Source of the DNA: Trichomonas vaginalis G3 | Lineage: Eukaryota > Parabasalia > Trichomonadida > Trichomonadidae | Length of the DNA: 64,000 nucleotides | NCBI RefSeq assembly: GCF_026262505.1 | Contig: NC_067206.1 | Span: 29,093,896 to 29,157,895, forward strand | Direction of reading: 5' to 3' | Shown here: positions 44,708-52,251 of the stretch, piece after piece | Numbering within the stretch: position 1 is the stretch's first letter | Layout of the letters: each line of letters starts with the position of its first letter | Program-made: the position numbers and the translations under genes | Notes under the pieces: model-generated | The model's database searches: none | The model's input: the letters and a program-made list of their open reading frames with translations, nothing else | What the model was told of the DNA's origin: nothing

Positions 44708-44725
44708 TTTACTATATGTAAAAAT

Positions 44726-45088
44726 CTAATGTCCACCTAGTCTCTTACGTTTCCTGTTGAGTTCCATTGCATTCTTTAACTGGAGCTCATACATTCTATT
44801 TCTCCTCTGGTAGAAAACATACTCTGGGTCAACTCCTGTGTTCGCGTCATCTGCATAAAGCTGTTTATATCCCACTTCGGGGTTTGTATAAAACTCTTTC
44901 CATCTCATATTTGCATACCATGGTGGCAAACCTAACGCAGCGTCATTTGACATGGCAGTTTGCATTTGTACATCTGTTGGCACTTGACCATAGTTTGCCA
45001 TTGCAGTTTGTATTCTAACTTCATTTGGAATATTCTCTGGGTTTGGTTGTCCAGGTTGCTGTGCATTCGCTAAGTTCTGTGCGTCCAT
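44726..45088 (-). CDS. Maverick conserved small protein
   Basis: A 120-residue protein starting MDAQNLANAQQPGQPNPEN. It has two related segments (VRIQTAMANYGQVP and VQMQTAMSNDAALG) and a basic C-terminus ending RKRKRLGGH. Copy C carries the same protein at 50758-51120 with only a couple of differences, which argues for selection or recent common origin. Family unknown. The start follows TTTTTATCTAATATTAAATG. Confidence 0.6.
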   Translation of the reverse strand: MDAQNLANAQQPGQPNPENIPNEVRIQTAMANYGQVPTDVQMQTAMSNDAALGLPPWYANMRWKEFYTNPEVGYKQLYADDANTGVDPEYVFYQRRNRMYELQLKNAMELNRKRKRLGGH

Positions 45089-45111
45089 TTAATATTAGAT
45101 AAAAATATCTC

Positions 45112-45243
45112 TTACGAGTACATATGCTGAACATTTGCAGGCATTGGTTCATCTTCATATTCTCTATATCTTTCTGCCACGTCAAATAAGTAAATGACAC
45201 AATGGAAAAAACCTAAAACAAGTAGTCCTATTTCAAACCACAT
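45112..45243 (-). CDS. 43-residue single-pass membrane protein
   Basis: A very short gene reading MWFEIGLLVLGFFHCVIYLF and then an acidic tail ending NVQHMYS. The first 20 residues form a likely membrane-spanning helix. Copy C keeps the same protein at 50603-50734, differing in one or two residues, and in both copies its start lies inside the 3' end of the methyltransferase gene in another frame. Confidence 0.6.
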   Translation of the reverse strand: MWFEIGLLVLGFFHCVIYLFDVAERYREYEDEPMPANVQHMYS

Positions 45244-46044
45244 TTACTTACTAATAAAATTTCTTTGTTATGACACTTTCTCCAGTTTATAGGACCTCTC
45301 TCATATTCTATCTTATCGTATCTAAACTCATAGTCATGCATATCCTCTAACCATCTCATGACACTTTCCAAACCACTTTTATCGGATGTAAAGTAAAAGC
45401 ATGGATGGTTATGTAAAACGTCTAAAGTTTCTAAAGAGTCTCTCAAAGTCCAGTCTACTTGGTATTGAAAATCCCATGTGTTATAGAACGGCGGGTCTAC
45501 TATAAAGAAAACATTTCCTTGTTTTTATATTTTTCATACAACTCTGTCCAACGACATCTCACAAACTCTATACCCTCAATATATTTTTCTATGTTCTCTT
45601 TGAAAACATTTGTATAGTTAAGATATAAAACTTTTGACATAAGTGTTTCAATGTCATGAACTCTTATAGCACCACTATATAATAGTCTAGCAGATATACT
45701 ATCCCAGTCAATATACTCTGCCTTTTTCAAAACCTCTCTGACAGTATTTTTCTTATCTAATGGTATACGTTCCATCTTACCTATAGGTATCTTTTCTTTT
45801 AACTCTTTCAATATTTTGTTTGTGTCTGGTATATGTTTGAGACGGTTCATATAGTTGTCGAAGTCATTGCATATAATCTTTGAGTCAGGAAATACAGTAT
45901 GGCACAAATGAGATATATAGAAACTTCCACCGAACAAGTCTACAAATGTTAGACCATTCGGTAGTTTCTTAAGTTCTCTCAATAGAATATCTTTACATCT
46001 ACTCTATTTCCAAAGAAGGGTAACGGTGGTTTTGTAAAATTCAT
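45228..46044 (-). pseudogene. Dam-like adenine methyltransferase, copy B (broken)
   Basis: The same gene as 49800-50627 in copy C, which is intact. Here it is the last gene before the right terminal repeat. About two breaks; otherwise very close to copy C. Confidence 0.75.
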
Positions 46045-46059
46045 TTTATATACAATAAA

Positions 46060-46755
46060 AATGTTTTTTTCCTGAAAAGTGACAGAAAAGCGGTTTTTGA
46101 CAGATGTTTTATTGTGACTTCTTCGTAAAGACTTTGTTGAGATTTCTTCGTAAATGAGTGTAAATGACCCAAAAATAATGTTTATGTTAGAATGTTAGAT
46201 CTAACATGTTTTCTAACATGTTTTCTAACATGGTCTAAAACACACAAAACTCATGAGTTTTCTACGATGTTAGAAAACATGTTAGAAAACGTGTTAGATC
46301 TAACATTCTAACATAAACATTATTTTTGTCTGATTTTACGAAGAAGTCTTGACAAAACATTTACGATGAAGAAGTCTTGACAAAGTCTTTACGAAGAAGT
46401 CTTGACAAAACATTTACGATGAAGAAGTCTTGACAAAACATTTACGAAGAAGTCTTGACAAAACATTTACGAAGAAGTCTTGACAAAACATTTACGAAGA
46501 AGTCTTGACAAAACATTTACGAAGAAGTCTTGACAAAACATTTACGATGAAATCATGAGTTTTCTACGATGTTAGAAAACATGTTAGAAAACGTGTTAGA
46601 TCTAACATTCTAACATAAACATTATTTTTGTCTGATTTTACGAAGAAGTCTTGACAAAACATTTACGATGAAGAAGTCTTGACAAAACATCCTCAGGGCT
46701 AGAAGGCACGAAGTGCCTGGAAGCCCCACTACCTTTTTTTTTTTTTTTTTTTTTT
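46060..46755 (-). repeat. Right terminal repeat and sub-terminal repeats of copy B
   Basis: The reverse complement of the left end: modules of GACAAAACATTTACGA, three TGTTAGATCTAACA-type palindromes (near 46197, 46293 and 46598), the hairpin AGGCACGAAGTGCCT and a 22-base T-run. The copy of TCATTA at 46756-46761 closes the element. Confidence 0.9.
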
Positions 46756-46761
46756 TCATTA

Positions 46762-47231
46762 GAAGATTTTATAATATCATAAGAACTTTCATGGTATTTG
46801 TATACCTCCGAATTTCAGAGAAATATTTAGACTGTTGTAAATATTAGCCTTTTGAGTTATCAAACTTCATCTGTAAATCTTAAAATATACTTATTTATTT
46901 ATGGATACATCTGTAAGTTGAGTCTATAATTTGCTCTATGTGTTTAAAGATATATTTCGAAGATCAATAACTTTTCAATCGGTATCAATGGTTAAATTAT
47001 GCCTTTAGTCTCGTATTATTGCAGCTATAATTAATGACACCGAAATATTAAATAGCTGTTGTGCAAAAAAAAAGGCAATAAGGTTATTTGTCATTTTACA
47101 ATAAATTTCAGGATACCATGTATTCAAGAAGGTAATAATTGTTGGAAAGCTTTAAATGTGGGAGAGTTAAAGAAATATAGTATGAGCATATGTAAAAAAG
47201 AATTGTTTAAAGGCACCATACCCTGTCATTA
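46762..47231. other. AT-rich host DNA downstream of Rab11
   Basis: About 470 bases between Maverick B and the end of the Rab11 gene. No gene, RNA or repeat is recognised. Confidence 0.7.
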
Positions 47232-47867
47232 TTAGCAGCAAGTATTCTTCTTCTTCTTATCATCAGCTGTTGTGGATGTGATTGTAACACCTTTGTTTGG
47301 TCCAACCTTTGCTGGTGAGTCTGGGCTAACAATATTCTGCTTGGAAAGACGATGGACAATCTCTGTGATCAAAGTTGTGAAGGCCTCTTGAACGTTGGTT
47401 GCGTTACGAGCAGATGTTTCGATGAAGAGAAGGTTCTCTTGCTGGGAGAAACCTGTGCCATCTTCTGTTGAGACAGCACGAAGTTCTTGAAGATCACTCT
47501 TATTGCCAACAAGCATAACGACGATATTGCTATCGGCGTTTTCGCGGAGCTCCTGAAGCCAGCGGCTAAGGGAATTGAAGGTAAGGGAAGCAGTGATATC
47601 GTAAAGAAGAAGAGCGCCAATAGCACCACGATAGTAAGCAGATGTGATAGCGCGGTAACGTTCTTGGCCGGCTGTATCCCAAATCTGTGCTTTAACTGTC
47701 TTACCTTCGATTTCGAGAGTTTTTGTTGCAAATTCGACACCGATTGTGGATTTAGAATCTGGGTTGAATTGGTCACGGGCAAATCTAGAAAGAAGGTTTG
47801 TCTTACCGACACCAGAGTCACCGATAAGAACGATCTTAAGAAGGAAGTCGGGCTCAGAGCCTTCCAT
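47232..47867 (-). CDS. Rab11-type small GTPase
   Basis: A 211-residue Rab GTPase, a membrane-traffic switch of the recycling endosome and exocytic route. The G boxes are complete: P-loop GDSGVGKT (residues 16-23), switch I threonine in SKSTIGVEF (41), WDTAGQE (63-69), NKSD (122-125) and ETSA (150-153). [20 protein letters not shown] and [18 protein letters not shown] are strongly Rab11-like. The C-terminus is a hypervariable lysine-rich stretch ending in CC, the site of double geranylgeranylation. An in-frame ATG lies 12 codons upstream, but the start at 47867 is chosen because a TCACA initiator stands 8 bases before it and the extra residues are unlike any Rab. No intron is needed. It is the only clear host gene in the window. 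Confidence 0.95.
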   Translation of the reverse strand: MEGSEPDFLLKIVLIGDSGVGKTNLLSRFARDQFNPDSKSTIGVEFATKTLEIEGKTVKAQIWDTAGQERYRAITSAYYRGAIGALLLYDITASLTFNSLSRWLQELRENADSNIVVMLVGNKSDLQELRAVSTEDGTGFSQQENLLFIETSARNATNVQEAFTTLITEIVHRLSKQNIVSPDSPAKVGPNKGVTITSTTADDKKKKNTCC

Positions 47868-47871
47868 TTTA

Positions 47872-47877
47872 TTGTGA
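47872..47877 (-). promoter_or_regulatory. Initiator (Inr) of Rab11
   Basis: TCACAA on the minus strand fits the trichomonad initiator TCAY(T/A). Its A (position 47875) would be the transcription start, giving a leader of about 8 bases, as is typical in Trichomonas. Confidence 0.65.
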
Positions 47878-48681
47878 AAAACCGTCGGGAGTTTTTCAAC
47901 CAATTTTATTAAATGACTCTTATGATATTGATAAAATCATTTAAAAATATGATTGTTGACATCAATATAGTTGAAAGCTAATGTTTAGAATAATAAAATG
48001 ACATTTAGCACGGTCATTCCATATATTTATCGGCGGCACTTTTTATTGACGATGATTTATTCGAACAGACTTTTTGAATTTGTGTAAAGTATATGTTAAA
48101 AATCTGTTGTTCAAAATAAATTCAATGATTTAATCATTTGATTCGTTGATTAAGATGTATGATTTTTATCTTAATTATCTTCTATGAAGTAAAATGAGCA
48201 ATTTTTGCATAAAATAATGATTTTTCAATGGCAAATGTAATAAACAGAAATTCATCAAAAGTGACAGCTCTCAATTTTTTGACATTTGTAAATTCTAAAT
48301 TGAATGAGAAAAATGAAATAATACTAAGCATAATACAATATTCTAGATTTAATTATAATTAGGAAAAAGTTAGTTTTGAGAGTACTTTTCATAGGCATAT
48401 AGAATGAAATCTTCTGAAAAATAATATCACATAAACTCATATTATTTTCTAATATATAACTATTTTATATAAAAATCAAATTCAATGATCTTAAAAGCGA
48501 ATGATAAACCTCAAAATTTACGAATATAATGAGTGGGAATATAATGCTTATCTATCATAAAACCATATGAAATATCAATTTTTGCTTTACGCCTAATTTT
48601 TGACGACAATTAGCAAAAAATGTTAAATGTTAACACTCAGTCCATTTGAATATGAAAAATAAAATTGACTTTGATTAAATG
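47878..48681. other. AT-rich host DNA upstream of Rab11, no gene seen
   Basis: Eight hundred bases of AT-rich sequence, between the Rab11 initiator and the inverted repeat. No open frame of note, RNA gene or terminal repeat is recognised. Confidence 0.65.
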
Positions 48682-49529
48682 TTTTTATTTATCATGCAAT
48701 TCTTCTTGCGACCAAAGATTTGAATAAAATTTCAAAAAATAAGATAGCTTAAAAAATAATATACGGTAGTGTTTACTAATAGATGAATAGTATATAAATT
48801 CTATTAAAATGGATTTGATCCAAAAAATATATAAAATTTGATCATAAATAAAATTGTTTAGTAGTCATTTAAAATGATGTAATTATTCAAATTTTGCTAA
48901 GACCCATTCGTCTTTGATATATAACTCCCATTTTTGCATTTCTGGCTCGTACCAAAATTTTGAAACTTCGAATAATTCGTTAGGAGTGTAATTACTATTC
49001 GTTTTTGGATTAATATCGAGAGATAAATGTGGTGTATTGTTGTATTTTTCAATGAACTGCCGCGACTAACTTTTGGTAATTCGATTTCTTGAAGTTGAAA
49101 TGCTCTTCTTATTGTATTTTCGGCAACATTCAATTTAATTTTACCATTTTCCAATTCAACTTCCTTTCCCACACTTTTGTAAGATTCACCTTCTTCTATT
49201 CTTCTTTTAGCTTCAAATTGTCATTCTCTGCTTATACATTTGGCAGTAGTCATAAAAGTGGTCCTTCTTTTGGGATAAGATTCAAATTTGAATGTGGATG
49301 ATAAATAAAAATCAAAAATAATTGTTATAATTTAAATGAAGAAGTAATTTAAAACGATTTTATTTATGATCAAATTTTATATATTTTTTGGATCAAATCC
49401 ATTTTAATAGAATTTATATACTATTCATCTATTAGTAAACACTACCGTATATTATTTTTTAAGCTATCTTATTTTTTGAAATTTTATTCAAATCTTTGGT
49501 CGCAAGAAGAATTGCATGATAAATAAAAA
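48682..49529. mobile_element. Perfect 173-bp inverted repeat flanking a small region (possible long-TIR transposon)
   Basis: 48682-48854 and 49357-49529 are perfect reverse complements over 173 bases; the outer end reads TTTTTATTTATCATGCAATTC-like. The 502-bp interior holds a small broken minus-strand reading region. Long perfect terminal repeats around a short interior resemble non-autonomous MULE- or foldback-type DNA transposons. The right end merges with the A-run of Maverick copy C, so a target duplication cannot be read. A recent local inverted duplication is an alternative. Confidence 0.5.
48890..49260 (-). pseudogene. Unidentified broken gene inside the inverted repeat
   Basis: The minus strand has a helix-rich segment beginning near KRRIEEGESYKSVGKEVELE, then ENTIRRAFQLQEIELP, and in another frame a tryptophan-rich ending YEPEMQKWELYIKDEWV before a stop at about 48890. 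A TGA interrupts it upstream near 49230. The first part looks like a helix-turn-helix. I do not recognise the family; it could be a transposase remnant or a host multicopy gene. Confidence 0.4.
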
Positions 49530-49690
49530 AAAGGTAGTGGGGCTTCCAGGCGCGTTGCGCCCTCTAGCCCTGAAGATGTTTAGTATAAATGAAGTTTATA
49601 TTCGGAGGGCTTCCAGGCGCGTTGCGCCCTCTAGCCCCGAAGATGTTTAGTATAAATGAAGTTTTTATTCGGAAAATTGTTAGTCTTCTG
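49525..49690 (+). repeat. Terminal repeat of copy C with a tandem duplication
   Basis: The first 70 bases of the repeat, from GGGCTTCCAGGCGCGTTGCG to the phrase ATGAAGTTTATATTCGGA, are repeated immediately with slight changes. Each unit has the hairpin GGCGC-GTT-GCGCC inside GGGCT/AGCCC. The following CATTATATAATG is a remnant of the gene seen complete at 1556-2437 in copy E. Confidence 0.8.
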
Positions 49691-49799
49691 GGTCGAAAAC
49701 ATTATATAATGTGTCGCTTTTCACAAATTATATATGTTTTCATGTTTTGTCACTTTTCTGTCACTTTTCGGGTAAAAACATTTGTATTATTATATATAA

Positions 49800-50627
49800 A
49801 TGAATTTTACAAAACCACCGTTACCGTTCTTTGGAAATAAGAGTAGATGTAAAGATATTATATTGAGAGAACTTAAGAAACTACCGAATGGTCTAACATT
49901 TGTAGATTTGTTCGGTGGAAGTTTCTATATATCCCATTTATGTCATACAATATTCCCAGACTCAAAGATTATATGCAATGACTTCGACAACTATATGGAC
50001 CGTCTCAAACATATACCAGACACAAACAATATATTGAAAGAGTTAAAAGAAAAGATACCTATAGGTAAGATGGAACGTATACCATTAGATAAGAAAAATA
50101 TTGTGAGAGAGGTTTTGAAAAAAGCAGAATATATAGACTGGGATAGTATATCTGCTAGACTATTATATAGTGGTGCTATAAGAGTTCATGACATTGAAAC
50201 ACTTATGTCAAAAGTTTTATATCTTAACTATACAAATGTTTTCAAAGAGGACATAGAAAAATATATTGAGGGTATAGAGTTTGTGAGATGTCATTGGACA
50301 GAGTTGTATGAAAAATATAAAGACAAGGAAAATGTTTTCTTTATAGTGGACCCGCCGTTCTATAACACATGGGATTTTCAATACCAAGTAGACTGGACTT
50401 TGAGAGACTCTTTAGAAACTTTAGACATTATACATAACCATCCATGCTTTTACTTTACATCCGATAAAAGTGGTTTGGAAACCGTTATGAGATGGTTAGA
50501 GGACATACATGACTATGAGTTTATATATGACAAGATAGAATATGAGAGAGGTCCTATAAACCGGAGAAAGTGTCACAATAAAGAAATTTTATTAGTAAGT
50601 AAATGTGGTTTGAAATCGGATTGTTAG
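49800..50627 (+). CDS. Dam-like N6-adenine DNA methyltransferase
   Basis: A 275-residue intact enzyme of the D12/Dam class, which transfers a methyl group from S-adenosylmethionine to adenine N6 in DNA. Motif X is PFFGNK (residues 9-14), motif I VDLFGGS (35-41), then CNDFDNY near 60, and the catalytic motif IV is DPPF (184-187), the usual DPP(Y/F). The helical insert between motifs I and IV is the target-recognition region. Length fits Dam (about 270). The start follows a TATATATAA box and is the same in copy B. Its 3' end overlaps the membrane-protein gene by 25 bp. It may modify element or host DNA; adenine methylation is reported in Trichomonas. Confidence 0.88.
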   Translation: MNFTKPPLPFFGNKSRCKDIILRELKKLPNGLTFVDLFGGSFYISHLCHTIFPDSKIICNDFDNYMDRLKHIPDTNNILKELKEKIPIGKMERIPLDKKNIVREVLKKAEYIDWDSISARLLYSGAIRVHDIETLMSKVLYLNYTNVFKEDIEKYIEGIEFVRCHWTELYEKYKDKENVFFIVDPPFYNTWDFQYQVDWTLRDSLETLDIIHNHPCFYFTSDKSGLETVMRWLEDIHDYEFIYDKIEYERGPINRRKCHNKEILLVSKCGLKSDC

Positions 50628-50734
50628 TTTTAGGTTTTTTCCATTGTGTCATTTATTTATTTGACGTGGCAGAAAAGTACAGAGAATATGAAGATGAACC
50701 AATGCCTGCAAATGTTCAGCATATGTACTCGTAA
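50603..50734 (+). CDS. 43-residue single-pass membrane protein, copy C
   Basis: Reads MWFEIGLLVLGFFHCVIYLF and an acidic tail ending NVQHMYS; same as 45112-45243 in copy B. It starts within the methyltransferase gene in another frame. Keeping a 43-codon gene in two copies, both with this overlap, supports a real product. Confidence 0.6.
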   Translation: MWFEIGLLVLGFFHCVIYLFDVAEKYREYEDEPMPANVQHMYS

Positions 50735-50757
50735 GAGATATTTTTATCTAATATTAA

Positions 50758-51120
50758 ATGGACGCACAGAACTTAGCGAATGCACAGCAACCTGGACAAC
50801 CAAACCCAGAGAATATTCCAAATGAAGTTAGAATACAAACTGCAATGGCAAACTATGGTCAAGTGCCAACAGATGTACAAATGCAAACTGCCATGTCAAA
50901 TGACGCTGCGTTAGGTTTGCCACCATGGTATGCAAATATGAAATGGAAAGAGTTTTATACAAACCCTGAAGTGGGATATAAACAACTTTATGCAGATGAC
51001 GCGAACACAGAAGTTGACCCAGAATATGTTTTCTACCAGAGGAGAAACAGAATGTATGAGCTCCAGTTAAAGAATGCTATGGAACTCAACAGGAAACGTA
51101 AGAGACTAGGCGGACATTAG
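50758..51120 (+). CDS. Maverick conserved small protein, copy C
   Basis: The 120-residue counterpart of 44726-45088, identical except for a few residues. The start follows TTTTTATCTAATATTAAATG exactly as in B, and the next gene begins 17 bp after the stop. Family unknown. Confidence 0.6.
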   Translation: MDAQNLANAQQPGQPNPENIPNEVRIQTAMANYGQVPTDVQMQTAMSNDAALGLPPWYANMKWKEFYTNPEVGYKQLYADDANTEVDPEYVFYQRRNRMYELQLKNAMELNRKRKRLGGH

Positions 51121-51137
51121 ATTTTTACACGTAGTAA

Positions 51138-51380
51138 ATGGGTTTCTTCAGTAAGATAGGAAACTTCTTCAGAAGAGTTGGAAGAGGTATATGGAATGGC
51201 GTCAAAACCGTAGAAAGAGGAGTATGGAACGGTGTCAAAAATATTGGTAAAAGAGTAGGTCAGTTCGTTGGTATTATACCTAAAGACCCTGAACCAGAAG
51301 AGCAAGCTCCTGTTATACAACAGCCTGAACCTGCACCACAGTCTAGTTGGCAACCAAATCCAACACCTCAACCGTATTAA
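51138..51380 (+). CDS. Small amphipathic protein with 11-residue repeats, copy C
   Basis: The 80-residue counterpart of 44465-44707, starting MGFFSKIGNFFRRVG. Repeat units are VGRGIWNGVKT, VERGVWNGVKN and IGKRVGQFVGI. The proline-rich tail is identical to copy B while the helix differs at several positions. It converges on the family P gene, with stops 4 bp apart. Confidence 0.6.
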   Translation: MGFFSKIGNFFRRVGRGIWNGVKTVERGVWNGVKNIGKRVGQFVGIIPKDPEPEEQAPVIQQPEPAPQSSWQPNPTPQPY

Positions 51381-51384
51381 AAAA

Positions 51385-52233
51385 TTATATTTTTACCGTT
51401 CGATAGTAGTTGTATATGAAACTAAGTTCTAAGTAAAACGCATGGTATAATGGAATTATTCTTTTTCTTCCATCTGTAGTAAACCATACTTGAAAGTCTG
51501 AAATACTTCCACTTGGTGGTTCGTATAACTTTGTAGGTTTTTCGTAAAAGTTATTTGCCAAGCATAAGAAAGAGTTTTGGGCGCCAGAAAATGAAGCATG
51601 AACAATAATAGCATCTGGGTCGAAAATATTTTCATATGTTCCATTAGGGTTTTCGACTTCATAATAGTCCGGGTGTACTGGATATGCTGCAGGCTGATTT
51701 AACATCCTCATAAATCTATACCATGCCAAGTTGTTATATTTTGTAGAAATATAAACGTTTTCTCCAAGGTCTTCTATTTTATTGATTTTAACAGTTGCAT
51801 TTTTCCTGTCATAAATAATATCGAGATGGTATTCTCCTTCGTCAATGTTATACTGGTTTGCATATTCAATATAGATGTCGTTTATTTTTTCTTGAAAAGC
51901 TTGAAGAGTTGTTTCTAAGTTTATAAGCAAACTAACTTGTAAAAGTTTTCCCTGTTCAAATTTCTCATACATACGTTTTTCTTTGTTATAGTATCGAACT
52001 TCAAAACCGACCGTAAATGGGAAACCATGTATGGCTTCTGAAATGAACTTCATTCTACGAAAGCCAATAGCTTTTGTGACGGATGGGTCTCTTAACCATC
52101 TTAATGGGTAGTCAAAACGATAGCCTTCATGCTTTACGGTATCTGTCTCAAACTTTTGACCGACATTAGTAAAAAGTTCATCTAATGGTTTAGTTGTAGC
52201 AACTCTAGAATTTTCTTTTTCTATTGGAAGCAT
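51385..52233 (-). CDS. Maverick conserved protein, family P (intact, copy C)
   Basis: A 282-residue intact member of the family also seen at 38549-39409 and 43615-44458. It starts MLPIEKENSRVATTKPLDELF and ends LELSFIYNYYRTVKI. Conserved stretches are FDYPLRWLRDP, KAIGFRRMKF, ASFSGAQNSFLCLANNFY and SISDFQVWFTTDG. Beta-rich, aromatic, without a signal peptide or membrane segment; a virion surface or vertex protein is a guess. Its start lies 18 bp from the divergent fibre remnant. Confidence 0.65.
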   Translation of the reverse strand: MLPIEKENSRVATTKPLDELFTNVGQKFETDTVKHEGYRFDYPLRWLRDPSVTKAIGFRRMKFISEAIHGFPFTVGFEVRYYNKEKRMYEKFEQGKLLQVSLLINLETTLQAFQEKINDIYIEYANQYNIDEGEYHLDIIYDRKNATVKINKIEDLGENVYISTKYNNLAWYRFMRMLNQPAAYPVHPDYYEVENPNGTYENIFDPDAIIVHASFSGAQNSFLCLANNFYEKPTKLYEPPSGSISDFQVWFTTDGRKRIIPLYHAFYLELSFIYNYYRTVKI

Positions 52234-52251
52234 ATTTTATCTATAATAAAA
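52234..52251. promoter_or_regulatory. 18-bp divergent promoter interval, copy C
   Basis: ATTTTATCTATAATAAAA separates the family P start from the fibre start. Same length and position as 43597-43614 of copy B, with several base differences, so spacing is kept while sequence drifts. Confidence 0.5.

Larger units (their letters stand above)
22916..46755. mobile_element. Maverick/Polinton copy B, complete end to end
   Basis: A 23.8-kb element bounded by inverted repeats (A-run plus GGTAGTGGGGCTTCC on the left, its reverse complement plus T-run on the right) and a TCATTA duplication. Parts, left to right: unidentified large protein, major capsid, two small genes, minor capsid, SF3 helicase, small genes, packaging ATPase, KilA-N, T5orf172, hypothetical, KilA-N, hypotheticals, small amphipathic protein, integrase, tail fibre, paralogue, three small genes, adenine methyltransferase. 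No DNA polymerase B or adenain-like protease is visible. Both ends look whole; the interior has roughly fifteen breaks, in about half of its genes, so it appears dead but recent. Confidence 0.92.

Noticed and set aside
22916-46755. DNA polymerase B in the element
   Set aside because: No open region is long enough or shows polymerase motifs; every long frame was assigned elsewhere.
47868-47903. Upstream in-frame ATG of Rab11 as the true start
   Set aside because: The extra 12 residues match no Rab N-terminus, and the TCACA initiator lies downstream of that ATG.
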